Shown: in pieces, positions 45,332-53,747 of the stretch
How the letters are laid out: each line of letters begins with the position of its first letter
Numbering within the stretch: the stretch's first letter is position 1
Source of the DNA: Leptolyngbya sp. Cla-17
GTDB taxonomy: Bacteria > Cyanobacteriota > Cyanobacteriia > Leptolyngbyales > Leptolyngbyaceae
Assembly (NCBI RefSeq): GCF_016807185.1
Contig: NZ_JAEVYN010000002.1
Location: forward strand, 986,528 to 1,050,527
Reading direction: 5' to 3'
Length of the DNA: 64,000 nucleotides
Program-made: the position numbers and the translations under genes
The notes under the pieces: model-generated
Told to the model about the DNA's origin: nothing
Databases searched by the model: none
What the model saw: the letters and a program-made list of their open reading frames with translations, nothing else

Positions 45332-45688
45332 ATGGAAGAAGAGTATTTGGCATTTGAGGTGGATGGCCAGGTGTACAATACGACTGCCACACCGAAAGAG
45401 CCGCCCACCAACGACGAGTATGAGCGCTATGGACCTGTGGAAGACGTGATCGACCAGATGAATCGAACTCGCTTAATGATTCGTACATGCGCGATCCAAG
45501 CCGTCAGCGCCTTTCGCGACTTTGGGGTAGCAGACGTGCAGGAAGTCAATCTTAAATTTGGCGTAAAACTGGGCGGTAAAGCGGGTGTTCCCTACATCAC
45601 CGAAGGGTCAGCCGAAAGCAACCTGGAAATTTCTGTGAAGTGTACCTTTCCACCCAAAGCTGTGCCGCCGACTTCGCCCTCACCCTAA
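45332..45688 (+). CDS. Trypco1-type protein (CU044_2847 family)
   Basis: The 118-residue protein resembles the trypsin-co-occurring domain 1 family. It has an N-terminal beta region, the helix VEDVIDQMNRTRLMIRT, and the terminal hallmark EVNLKFGVKLGGKAGVPYI followed by AESNLEISVKC. Such domains are linked in the literature to trypsin-, CHAT- and caspase-centred conflict systems. AAGGA lies 6 bases before ATG 45332, which I prefer to ATG 45308. The last codons and the stop lie at the edge of a REP-like hairpin, so the tail (PPTSPSP) is probably repeat-derived. No protease gene is adjacent. Confidence 0.7.
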   Translation: MEEEYLAFEVDGQVYNTTATPKEPPTNDEYERYGPVEDVIDQMNRTRLMIRTCAIQAVSAFRDFGVADVQEVNLKFGVKLGGKAGVPYITEGSAESNLEISVKCTFPPKAVPPTSPSP

Positions 45689-45709
45689 CCCTCTCCCATT
45701 GGGAGAGGG
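45689..45709. terminator. REP-like hairpin between convergent genes
   Basis: CCCTCTCCC (45689-45697) and GGGAGAGGG (45701-45709), a perfect 9-bp stem with a 3-nt loop. It is placed to terminate both the Trypco1 and lipoprotein transcripts. Confidence 0.7.
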
Positions 45710-45733
45710 AATTAAACTCTTGTAGTTAAAGCG

Positions 45734-46573
45734 TTACCGTCTTCTGCCAAAGCTGCGACTGCGGGAGCCGCTGCCAAAACCAGTTCTAGAAGGCTGGCGG
45801 TAGCTTGGAGTATTGCTACGGCGGAGGGTATTAGTGCCAAAACCTGCTCCAGTGGAACGATCGCGCCCGGTTGTCCGTCGCTGACTTGTGGTTGGTGTTC
45901 TCAAGTTTCCGGTACTGCGTACTGTTTGGCGATTACGAACTGCTGCTGGAGGGGTATTATAGCGCTGCTGATAGCCGCTGACTGCCTGACTATAGTTTCT
46001 ACCATAGCCGCCAAAGCCACTGATCCCGCCAGGTTGATACATCGGCGGAACGTAATATTGAGGTCTAAATAGCAAGCTGCCGATCGCCTGACCTGCTAGC
46101 GCACCTGCAAAGGGCGACCAAAAACTAGATTCTTGGCGTACAACTACCCGTTCTGTTTGCCCGGTTTGTGGATTGGCTTGCTCTTCCGTTACATTATGCA
46201 CGTAATCAATTTTGAAATCTTTTTCGACGTGCATTGAAGCTTGCTTATTTTCCAATTTTAGGTAGTTCTTCTGTCCCTTTGAGATTTCTTCACCGGTTAG
46301 TTGAGCCATTTGCAAGTCGGTGGTGCGATAGGCAGAAGACTCACCTGGCTTTGTATTCAGCAGCATGACAGTGTATTCGCCATCGGCATCGTTATAGGTT
46401 GCCTGCTGCACAGGATATTGCCCATCACTCAAACGATTTTGAGCAACACTTGCTGTCCGAGCGCTGGGGTTTGGCGATGATCCACCCTGAGTAGGGCTGC
46501 CTCCGCAAGAAATTGTCGTTACGGTCAAACTCAAAACCATTGCATAGACAAGAAATCGACGGAGTATGTTCAT
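45734..46573 (-). CDS. Putative lipoprotein with Arg/Ser/Gly-rich tail
   Basis: From ATG 46573 the 279-residue protein starts with a lipoprotein signal ending in a lipobox-like TTISCGGS. The middle domain (ARTASVAQNRLSDGQYPVQQ, then YNDADGEYTVMLLN) is followed by a short Gly/Ala hydrophobic patch (FAGALAGQAIGSLLF). The C-terminus is low complexity, rich in Arg, Ser, Thr and Gly (GSGSRSRSFGRRR). No known domain is recognised. The basic tail could bind acidic polysaccharide or wall polymers (inference). Confidence 0.7.
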   Translation of the reverse strand: MNILRRFLVYAMVLSLTVTTISCGGSPTQGGSSPNPSARTASVAQNRLSDGQYPVQQATYNDADGEYTVMLLNTKPGESSAYRTTDLQMAQLTGEEISKGQKNYLKLENKQASMHVEKDFKIDYVHNVTEEQANPQTGQTERVVVRQESSFWSPFAGALAGQAIGSLLFRPQYYVPPMYQPGGISGFGGYGRNYSQAVSGYQQRYNTPPAAVRNRQTVRSTGNLRTPTTSQRRTTGRDRSTGAGFGTNTLRRSNTPSYRQPSRTGFGSGSRSRSFGRRR

Positions 46574-46631
46574 AGTAGGAAAGTATTGGGAGTAGAGTAG
46601 CAATTCAAAAGAGTGTGGTTACAGGCGAAAT

Positions 46632-46666
46632 GTGAAACTGCGCGACTTCGGTAGGGATCGTTTCAC
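46632..46666. repeat. Inverted repeat GTGAAAC / GTTTCAC
   Basis: A 7-bp perfect inverted repeat in the intergenic gap upstream of the lipoprotein gene. It shares the GTTTCAC core with the palindromic element at 6493-6515 and 28200-28221 and may be a degenerate member. Confidence 0.4.
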
Positions 46667-46693
46667 AAACTGCCCTACTGCACCTTTGATTTA

Positions 46694-47296
46694 TTACAAC
46701 GGAATCAACTCCGGGAAATGGAGGATTAACTGGTCAGAGGTCAACTCATCTCCGAGTTGGGCTGGAGAGAAATGAATCTGCACAGCGCGCAATCGGTCTT
46801 GATAGTGTAGATTAGTCAATGCTTTCAGAGCAGTTTTTAGAGCGCTGATATTAGAAAGATCGGTTTCTAAGGCGGGCTCATCACCTTCGTAGGCAACCGT
46901 CAACATCACAATCAGGTTCTGGGTAATGGGTACTGATAAAACGTCGTCAGATGCCTCTAAGCCTTCTACCTCTATGCCGCTGTGGTAGCGCTGGGCAGAG
47001 TCGGTAAACAGTTCCTCAACAAAGTCTCCCGCTTCTCCTTCATCCCAAAAAACGTCCCCTTCGTTTGCCACTGACTGCCAATAGACATCGTATTGCAGAA
47101 GGCTTTGGCAGATTTCCGCCAGCCCTTCACCAAAAGCCTGAATATCTCCATCTTGGTCTATAGCATGACGTGCGGAGCTGTTTAGCACTCCTAGCAAAGG
47201 AGCTACTTCCTTGCCAGTCAAGTGAAGAAATAGGCGAAAAACGACAAAGCGTGTTTTGCCTGTCATTTGGTTAAAGCGATCGCCTAAGGAACCCAT
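46694..47296 (-). CDS. DUF1517 family protein (soluble short form)
   Basis: The 200-residue protein contains the C-terminal half of DUF1517: ITQNLIVMLTVAYEGDEPAL, LKTALKAL, DRLRAVQIHFSPAQLGDEL and the ending TSDQLILHFPELIPL. Usual family members have a Gly/Ser-rich membrane N-terminus; here that is replaced by a soluble helical start (GSLGDRFNQMTGKTRFVVFR). I choose ATG 47296 because GGAGG lies about eight bases upstream, inside the longer frame that begins at 47311. Function is unknown. Confidence 0.75.
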   Translation of the reverse strand: MGSLGDRFNQMTGKTRFVVFRLFLHLTGKEVAPLLGVLNSSARHAIDQDGDIQAFGEGLAEICQSLLQYDVYWQSVANEGDVFWDEGEAGDFVEELFTDSAQRYHSGIEVEGLEASDDVLSVPITQNLIVMLTVAYEGDEPALETDLSNISALKTALKALTNLHYQDRLRAVQIHFSPAQLGDELTSDQLILHFPELIPL

Positions 47297-47440
47297 CCTT
47301 ACTGCCTCCAATGTATGACCAGATCTGTCATTTCATAAACCATACTTCTACTTTAAATCACTCTCTTCAAGAGTCTTCAGGTAGATACTAGACCATTATT
47401 GGAGAGATAGCCGTATAAGGAAGACGAGGGGCAGGAGGTG

Positions 47441-47728
47441 AAGGGTGATTAAAGAAGTAATCTGTTCGGAGTTTGGAGTTCGGAGTTCGGTGTTCGTCCT
47501 CATCCTAATCGAGCCAATATCCCCAATAGTGTTTTGCTCTTGGGCGTTAGCAGCGTGCGGCGGTAGGCATCGGTGGCTTTCTTAAAGGGTGATTAAAGAA
47601 GTAATCTGTTCGGAGTTTGGAGTTCGGAGTTCGGTGTTCGTCCTCATCCTAATCGAGCCAATATCCCCAATAGTGTTTTGCTCTTGGGCGTTAGCAAAGT
47701 TCGGCGGTAGGCATCAGCGGCTTTCTTG
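47441..47728. repeat. 144-bp tandem duplication covering the 3' end of the MerA-like gene
   Basis: Copy A (about 47441-47584) and copy B (about 47585-47728) have a 144-bp period. They include the heptad array GTTCGGA (47464-47498 and 47608-47642) and the last codons of the flavoprotein gene. About 107 bases are identical; five differences cluster within 26 bases of the coding part. Confidence 0.9.
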
Positions 47729-49188
47729 ATAGCTTCTGCTTGCGTGGGATAGGGATGGATAACCGTAGAAAGCTTGCTAAGTCCGATTTTGGCAGTGATG
47801 GCGAGGGTGATTTCGCTGATCAAGTCTCCAGCGTAAGCGGCAACGATGGTTGCGCCCATAATTTCGTCGGAACCGCGCTTGTGCAGAATTTTGACGAAGC
47901 CATTTGTTTCACCATCCGCGATCGCCCGATCAACGGTGCCGAAAGGAATTTTAATCACGTCAACTTCAAGTCCTTTGGCGATCGCCTCCTGCTCATACAG
48001 CCCGACATGAGCAATTTCGGGTGAGGTGTAAGTACTCCAAGGCATGACCAAACTGCTGAGCTTTGAGCGCCCCAAACCAAAGGGAGAAAAGAGGACATTT
48101 TTAATCACAATACGGGCGGCGGCATCGGCGGCGTGGGTAAATTTCCAGTTCATGCAAATGTCGCCAGCGGCGTAGATGTTGGGGTTGGTGGTTTGCAGAT
48201 AGTCATTTATGATCACGCCTTGGTGCGGATCGTAGTTCACGCCAACCTGTTCTAAATTCAGTCCTTCTACGTTAGGCGATCGCCCTGCCCCAATCAAAAT
48301 TTCATCTACAGTAATGCATTCTGGCTGACCGTTTCGAGTAAAGTGCAACACTTTGCCTGCATCAGTTGTTTCCACGCGCTCAAGTTGGGAGTTGAGTTGA
48401 AGCTGAATGCCTTCCTCCACAAAGACCTGCTGAATGATGGCAGCGGCATCGTCATCTTCGCGATTGAGGAGATGATCGCTGTTGTGGAACAGCACAACCT
48501 CACTTCCTAAACGTTGGAACGTCTGCGCCAGTTCACATCCAATGGGTCCACCGCCAATTACGGCTAATCGATTGGGGCGATCAGTCAGGTTAAATACTGT
48601 TTCATTGGTTAGAAAGCCTGCTTCCGCCAGTCCTGGAATAGTCGGATGGCTTGCCCGTGCGCCAGTGGCAATCACCGCCTTTTTGAACCGCAGGATTGAG
48701 CTATCCACCTCAATTGTGTTGCTGGTGTGAAAGTGTCCCTGTCCTAAAAACACATCCACACCCAACTTCTGCATCCGATGGACGGAGTCATTAGGGCTAA
48801 TCTCGGCTCTAATTTGTCGCAGCCGTGCCATGACGGCGGGAAAATCGACCTCGATTGCCCCATTTACTTTCACCCCAAAGCGACCGCTGTTTCGCAGTTC
48901 GGCAGCCACCCGCGATGAGCGAATCATGCATTTGGAGGGTACACAGCCAACATTGAGGCAATCACCACCCATTAAGCGCTTCTCAATCAGCGCCACTTTT
49001 AAGCCTAGTCCTAATCCGGCGGCTCCAGCAGCAACGACTAAGCCTGCGGTTCCAGCTCCAATCACTACTAAATCGTAGCGTTCAGCGGGGATCGGGTTCA
49101 CCCAATCCACTGGATGCACCTGGGCAATTAGGGTTTGATTAAAGTCATCTAAGGGCGAGATGAGGGAGTCAGTCGGTCGGAGGGACAT
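47644..49188 (-). CDS. MerA-like FAD-dependent pyridine nucleotide-disulfide oxidoreductase
   Basis: From ATG 49188 the 514-residue flavoprotein has the FAD site YDLVVIGAGTAGLVVAAGAA. The redox-active disulfide is GGDCLNVGCVPSKCM, the NAD(P) site LAVIGGGPIGCELAQTF, the second FAD motif NIYAAGDICMNWKFTHAADA and the C-terminal dimer motif HPYPTQAEAIK. It lacks the N-terminal heavy-metal domain and C-terminal Cys pair of mercuric reductase, so mercury may not be its substrate. It overlaps the TVP38 gene by 20 nt. Pairing of these two is common in cyanobacteria. Its 3' end is duplicated downstream. Confidence 0.88.
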   Translation of the reverse strand: MSLRPTDSLISPLDDFNQTLIAQVHPVDWVNPIPAERYDLVVIGAGTAGLVVAAGAAGLGLGLKVALIEKRLMGGDCLNVGCVPSKCMIRSSRVAAELRNSGRFGVKVNGAIEVDFPAVMARLRQIRAEISPNDSVHRMQKLGVDVFLGQGHFHTSNTIEVDSSILRFKKAVIATGARASHPTIPGLAEAGFLTNETVFNLTDRPNRLAVIGGGPIGCELAQTFQRLGSEVVLFHNSDHLLNREDDDAAAIIQQVFVEEGIQLQLNSQLERVETTDAGKVLHFTRNGQPECITVDEILIGAGRSPNVEGLNLEQVGVNYDPHQGVIINDYLQTTNPNIYAAGDICMNWKFTHAADAAARIVIKNVLFSPFGLGRSKLSSLVMPWSTYTSPEIAHVGLYEQEAIAKGLEVDVIKIPFGTVDRAIADGETNGFVKILHKRGSDEIMGATIVAAYAGDLISEITLAITAKIGLSKLSTVIHPYPTQAEAIKKAADAYRRTLLTPKSKTLLGILARLG

Positions 49189-49834
49189 TGACAGGGTTTC
49201 CTGAGACACTTTCAGCCAGGGCTTTTTTGGCAATGCGGGTGAGGTAGAACGTGACTGCGATCGTGGCAACCAGACCAATAATGCGAATCACCCATTGAGC
49301 CGCTTGAGCTTCGGAACTTAAGGGTTGCTTCGCCGCGATCCCAGTCAAATTGCCTGCCAAAGAACCTAAGTAAACATACAAAATAGTTCCTGGCAACATG
49401 CCAATCGAACCCAGTATGTAGTCCTTTAGGGAAACTTTGGTCACGCCAAAGGCATAGTTCAACAGGGTAAACGGAAAAATCGGCGAGAGGCGAGTCAGCA
49501 GCACAATTTTGAAGCCATCTTTGGCAACTGCTGCTGAAATAGCGTTGAAGGTAGTGTTTCCGGCAATTTTTTTGCTGACCCACGCTTGAGCTAGATAGCG
49601 ACCGATCAAAAACGCAAGGGTTGCTCCCAGGGTTGCGGCAATGAATACGTAAAGCGATCCCCACACTACGCCGTAAATTGCACCACCGCCCAAAGTAAGC
49701 AGAGATCCAGGAATAAACAGCACGGTCGCCAGGTTGTAGATCAAAATGTAAGCCACCACGCCGATCGCTCCCAAATCTTTGACCCAAACCAGGGAGTTCT
49801 GTAGAGCCGTTTGAATCAATTCAATCAGGTTCAT
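49169..49834 (-). CDS. TVP38/TMEM64 (DedA superfamily) membrane protein
   Basis: The 221-residue protein has about six helices and the VTT/DedA core: FIPGSLLTLGGGAIYGVVWG, ATLGATLAFLIGRYLA and LLTRLSPIFPFTLLNYAFG followed by GSIGMLPGTILYVYLGSL. The family includes lipid scramblases and undecaprenyl-phosphate recyclers. It is translationally coupled to the MerA-like gene, whose start lies inside its last codons, so the pair may act together at the membrane. Confidence 0.9.
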   Translation of the reverse strand: MNLIELIQTALQNSLVWVKDLGAIGVVAYILIYNLATVLFIPGSLLTLGGGAIYGVVWGSLYVFIAATLGATLAFLIGRYLAQAWVSKKIAGNTTFNAISAAVAKDGFKIVLLTRLSPIFPFTLLNYAFGVTKVSLKDYILGSIGMLPGTILYVYLGSLAGNLTGIAAKQPLSSEAQAAQWVIRIIGLVATIAVTFYLTRIAKKALAESVSGNPVNVPPTD

Positions 49835-49911
49835 GGAACTTGGCGTGATGGCTTGTCAAACGGTGAAAAAGTGAAGGAGCAACCTATCCTCCACCCCTGT
49901 GCTCAAAAAAC

Positions 49912-51345
49912 TTAGCCTTCATCAAGGATACGCTCTTGGGCAGATTTGAGGGCTTGACGAACTTGGTCGAAACCCGTGCCACCATAACTATTGCGGGCAG
50001 CCACAACTTGCCGGGGATCAATCGCACTGTAAATATCCGCTTCAAATTTGGGATGCAGGGCTTGCCATTCCTCTAAAGTTAAATCCTTCAGTAGTTTGCC
50101 TTGCTCCAGTGAGGTTTTGACTACCTTGCCCACCAGGTTATAGGCTTCGCGGAAAGGAACGCCTTTGGTTGCTAAATAGTCTGCCACATCCGTTGCGTTG
50201 GAAAAGTCTTCACTAACGGCAGCTTGCAAGCGATCGCGGCGAAACTCCATCCCTTCTCTTAGCAAAATTGTCATCGCTTCTAGACAAGACTGCACAGTCA
50301 GCACCGCATCAAATAGCGCTTCTTTGTCTTCCTGCAAATCTTTGTTGTATGCCAGCGGCAAGCCTTTCATCAGCACTAGCAGCCCTTGCAAATGCCCAAA
50401 AACACGCCCGGTCTTGCCACGCACCAGTTCCGGAACATCCGGGTTTTTCTTTTGGGGCATGATGCTGGAACCCGTGGAGCAGCTATCTTTGAGCGTGATA
50501 AAGCGAAACTCTTCCGATGCCCACAAAATCACTTCTTCAGATAAACGGCTGAGATGCACCATGATGATGCTGGAAGCACAGAGGAACTCGATCGCAAAGT
50601 CGCGATCGCTGACTCCATCCAGGCTGTTGGCATACACGCCACCAAAATTGAGCAACTCAGCGGTGTAGTGGCGATCGATCGGAAACGTTGTACCTGCCAG
50701 TGCGCCTGATCCTAAAGGCGATACATTCACCCGCTGATAAATTTCACCCAAACGCTGCCAATCACGCTGCGCCATTTCAAAGTACGCCAGCAAATGATGG
50801 GCAAGACTGAGCGGCTGCGCGCGCTGCAAATGGGTGTAGCCAGGGATCAAGGTTTCAACATTTTGCTCTGCTAGGGTCAGCAGCACGGCTTGGAACTCGC
50901 GGAGTCTCTCACGAATTAGTTGGATCTGCGATCTCAAATAAAGGCGGGTGTCAGTGCCGACCTGATCATTGCGCGATCGCGCAGTGTGGAGCTTCTTGCC
51001 CACATCGCCCACCAACTCAGTCAGGCGACGCTCCACGGCAAAATGCACGTCTTCGGCTTCAATGCCGGGAGTAAATTGACCTGTCCGATATTCCTGACGA
51101 ATTTGCTCCAGTCCAGCGACTAGTTGTTCGCCCTCATCCACCGAGATAATGCCCGTATGCGCCAGCATTTTGGCATGGGCTTGGGAACCGGTCAGATCGT
51201 ATTCAATCAGTTGAATATCGAAGCCGATGCTGGCATTAAATCGGGCGATCGCGGGATGCAGCGCCGACTCAAATCGTTGGCTCCAAGTTCCAGATTGATT
51301 AGAATCAGCCGATGTAGAAGCAGAGTGTTGCACAGGGTTATTCAA
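49912..51345 (-). CDS. argH: Argininosuccinate lyase
   Basis: ArgH splits argininosuccinate to arginine and fumarate, the last step of arginine synthesis. The length is 477 residues. The superfamily signature is GSSIMPQKKNPDVPELVRGK. HTARSRNDQVGTDTRLYLR and GYTHLQRAQPLSLAHHLLAY are the other conserved regions. The N-terminus has a short Ser/Thr-rich extension (SASTSADSNQSGTW) before FESALHPAI. It is monocistronic. Confidence 0.96.
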   Translation of the reverse strand: MNNPVQHSASTSADSNQSGTWSQRFESALHPAIARFNASIGFDIQLIEYDLTGSQAHAKMLAHTGIISVDEGEQLVAGLEQIRQEYRTGQFTPGIEAEDVHFAVERRLTELVGDVGKKLHTARSRNDQVGTDTRLYLRSQIQLIRERLREFQAVLLTLAEQNVETLIPGYTHLQRAQPLSLAHHLLAYFEMAQRDWQRLGEIYQRVNVSPLGSGALAGTTFPIDRHYTAELLNFGGVYANSLDGVSDRDFAIEFLCASSIIMVHLSRLSEEVILWASEEFRFITLKDSCSTGSSIMPQKKNPDVPELVRGKTGRVFGHLQGLLVLMKGLPLAYNKDLQEDKEALFDAVLTVQSCLEAMTILLREGMEFRRDRLQAAVSEDFSNATDVADYLATKGVPFREAYNLVGKVVKTSLEQGKLLKDLTLEEWQALHPKFEADIYSAIDPRQVVAARNSYGGTGFDQVRQALKSAQERILDEG

Positions 51346-51414
51346 AGCAAAAACTATCCAGATTCAGTGATTCATCTATTGAACCTGATCAACTGAAGAT
51401 CTAAAGTTCACAGA

Positions 51415-51666
51415 TTAACCAAAACTGGTAAATGTTTTAACCATGTATCCAAAAACAATCCCCGCGATAAACGCAGCCAGTTGTCCTGTCTTTACAAAGT
51501 TATTCCACCAAACGCCAATATCTTTGCTTAAATCAGTGGGTTTAAGATTCTGAGCTAGAACTGGAAAATCTGAAGGCAAATGCCAGGAAATCAGCGGAAG
51601 TGAATCGACCCAATGAGCGCTGCTAATCAACAGCGATCCAGTATCGTGAATCATATGCATCACCAT
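51415..51666 (-). CDS. Small single-pass membrane protein
   Basis: The 83-residue product has a C-terminal hydrophobic helix (GQLAAFIAGIVFGYMVKTF) after a polar N-terminal part with two Trp-rich patches. AGGAG lies about 9 bases before the ATG, which supports translation. The second Met pair (MHMIHD) gives alternative starts. No family is recognised. It sits between argH and the phosphatase on the same strand. Confidence 0.6.
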   Translation of the reverse strand: MVMHMIHDTGSLLISSAHWVDSLPLISWHLPSDFPVLAQNLKPTDLSKDIGVWWNNFVKTGQLAAFIAGIVFGYMVKTFTSFG

Positions 51667-51826
51667 ATTCTTTGCTCCTGTCTAAGTCTTGCAGTCTCAA
51701 GAGGATAATCTTACAGCAAGAGTACTAGAACATTGAATCATCTAAACGCAATACCCTGACAAAGAGTTTTTCTGTGCTCAACTATTATTTCAAGGCTAGC
51801 GATCGCCCAACCAAAAAATCTAATCG

Positions 51827-53281
51827 TCAAAAGGGCTGCACTCGCATCACAATCAATGTCATATCGTCTTCATTGCGACTGCCAGACCCAATAAAATCTT
51901 GAACTTTATCAAATAAATGGTCCAGAATCTCTTGAGGAGACTGACACCGTTCACATGCTGATTGAAACGCTTTCGTCAGATTTTCTTCATCAAAGCGCTC
52001 TCCCCCCTGATTGGCAGCATCTGTAAAGCCATCGGTGTAATAAATCAGTGTGTCGCCTTCCTGGAGCTGAATTTGGGCATCTTGATAGTGCGTATCAGCA
52101 TCTAGCCCGATCAGCATTCCCAAAGTATCCAAGCGTTTGATCGTTCTGGTCGCAGCGTGCCACAGCAACGGCGGATTGTGGGCGGCATTGCTATAGGACA
52201 AGATTCGCGTTTGCGGATCGTACTCCGAATAAAATAGAGTGACGAATCGATTGGAGTTCTCTAAATCGGCATACATGACCCGGTTGAGGTGTTGTAAAAT
52301 TCGGGCAGGCGAGTGACCATTTAGCACTTCAGCCCGCAACATGCCGCGAGTCATGGTCATAATCAGTCCAGCCGGAACGCCTTTACCCATAACGTCGCCG
52401 ATCGCTACACTCCATTTTGCGGTTTCGCTACCGCCATCTCGCTTAGAGCGAATTTGGTCGTAGCTTGCCGGAATGAAGTCGTAGAAGTCGCCGCCAACTC
52501 GGCTAGCCGTCAGACATCGAGCCGCCAGCTCTACTCCTAAAATTTTGGGACAGTGGCGAGGCAGTAGTCGCAGTTGAATTTCTGCACCAATTTCTAGTTC
52601 ACGATCAAGCCGTTCTTTTTTGCGAAGCTCAACCGATAGTTCGTCGTTTTCAATGGCAACCGCTGTTTGATCCGCCACCAACCGCACCAGCTTTTGGCGC
52701 GTTTCCGTCCACGTGTATTGGGGATCGCGACTGAACACATACAAACGACCCCGCTCTGCATTCTTAACTAGAATGGCTGTGCCAAAAAGCTGAACATTTG
52801 CTCCTAAGTAGTAACTAACCTGACGATCCAAATCGGCAATCGCCTGCGGTGTAGGTGCGATCGCTCCATCACCGCGATGGGCAAACGCAGGTGACTGTCG
52901 TGTGGCGGTTTCCAACGCTTTCCGCAAATCTTTGCTCCAGCGACTGTCTTGGCAGTGCAGCCGTTCTAAGCGGACCTGTCCATTAGATTTAAACAGCAAC
53001 AGCGCTCCCCCATCACAATCGGTAACCCGACTCGCCATCAGTGGAATTAGCTCTAAAAACTGATTGAGATTGTTAAAGCTACGTAGCGCAAATCCTAAAG
53101 AACTCAGCAAATCTTGAATTTTATGCTGCTCTCGATTAAGACGTGCTACTAACTCTTTTAACGCAAACACAGGTGTCACCTCTGGAGGCATATTGCTACC
53201 AGTGAAGTCGGGTGGCTGAGAGGGTTGTCGAGGAAGAGGCACAGCGGTCATCAGGGCAACATTTGGCGAAAGGATAGCCAA
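51827..53281 (-). CDS. PP2C/SpoIIE-type serine phosphatase with GAF domain
   Basis: The 484-residue regulator has a GAF-like sensor (about residues 75-215, DCDGGALLLFKSNGQ to LVRLVADQTAVAIEND), a short coiled coil and an RsbU/SpoIIE phosphatase domain. Metal-binding Asp motifs are visible: RVGGDFYDF, VAIGDVMGKGVPAGLIM and YYTDGFTDAANQGGERF, ending with NEDDMTLIVMR. Such proteins dephosphorylate anti-sigma antagonists or STAS proteins. No partner kinase or STAS gene is adjacent. Confidence 0.92.
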   Translation of the reverse strand: MAILSPNVALMTAVPLPRQPSQPPDFTGSNMPPEVTPVFALKELVARLNREQHKIQDLLSSLGFALRSFNNLNQFLELIPLMASRVTDCDGGALLLFKSNGQVRLERLHCQDSRWSKDLRKALETATRQSPAFAHRGDGAIAPTPQAIADLDRQVSYYLGANVQLFGTAILVKNAERGRLYVFSRDPQYTWTETRQKLVRLVADQTAVAIENDELSVELRKKERLDRELEIGAEIQLRLLPRHCPKILGVELAARCLTASRVGGDFYDFIPASYDQIRSKRDGGSETAKWSVAIGDVMGKGVPAGLIMTMTRGMLRAEVLNGHSPARILQHLNRVMYADLENSNRFVTLFYSEYDPQTRILSYSNAAHNPPLLWHAATRTIKRLDTLGMLIGLDADTHYQDAQIQLQEGDTLIYYTDGFTDAANQGGERFDEENLTKAFQSACERCQSPQEILDHLFDKVQDFIGSGSRNEDDMTLIVMRVQPF

Positions 53282-53747
53282 CTTAGAAGGACAAGCAATC
53301 GTTCTGGAGGATAACTAAAACAATCTCTATTCATTTCTTAAAGATTGGTCGGTTTAGCAACACTCGCAAAAACTCTGAGGAGTCAAAGTCAGGTAAGCAT
53401 AACCCGGTTTATCAAAAATGAGTGGGTGATTTTTAGATATGTTTTCAGGGATTTTGGAGAAGACACGATCGCCATTCGTATTTAGTTCTATCAACTTTAC
53501 AAGATGAATGCTGGATTTGGGACAAGATCATACCAGAGCATGTCATTTATTCATTGCTCCCCTGAATCACGAGGATTTATGCCAATTTACCCATCTGGTT
53601 TAGTATGGGGAAGCTATGGCTCGGTCTAAGATTTTTGCTGATCAACAAAGCCTGCAATTCGTAAAAAGTTGGCGAAGTTTTCCATGGGATCTCTATGGGA
53701 ATCGCCATTTGTCTCTACTACACGACCCCGACACAAGATACTGAGCT
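53282..53747. other. Divergent intergenic region, phosphatase / HpsJ-like
   Basis: These 466 bases hold no convincing gene. A 16-codon frame beginning ATG at about 53579 after GAGG is too short to support. Promoters for both flanking genes must lie here. Confidence 0.6.

Noticed and set aside
47441..47584. Possible separate pseudogene downstream of the MerA-like gene
   Set aside because: It is only the duplicated last codons, part of a 144-bp tandem repeat, so I report the duplication rather than a gene.
47644..49188. Calling the flavoprotein a true mercuric reductase
   Set aside because: It lacks the C-terminal vicinal Cys pair and the metal-binding N-terminus, and no mer genes are nearby.
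53579..53629. 16-codon frame after a GAGG sequence
   Set aside because: Too short, with no homology I recognise; one Shine-Dalgarno-like match is expected by chance.
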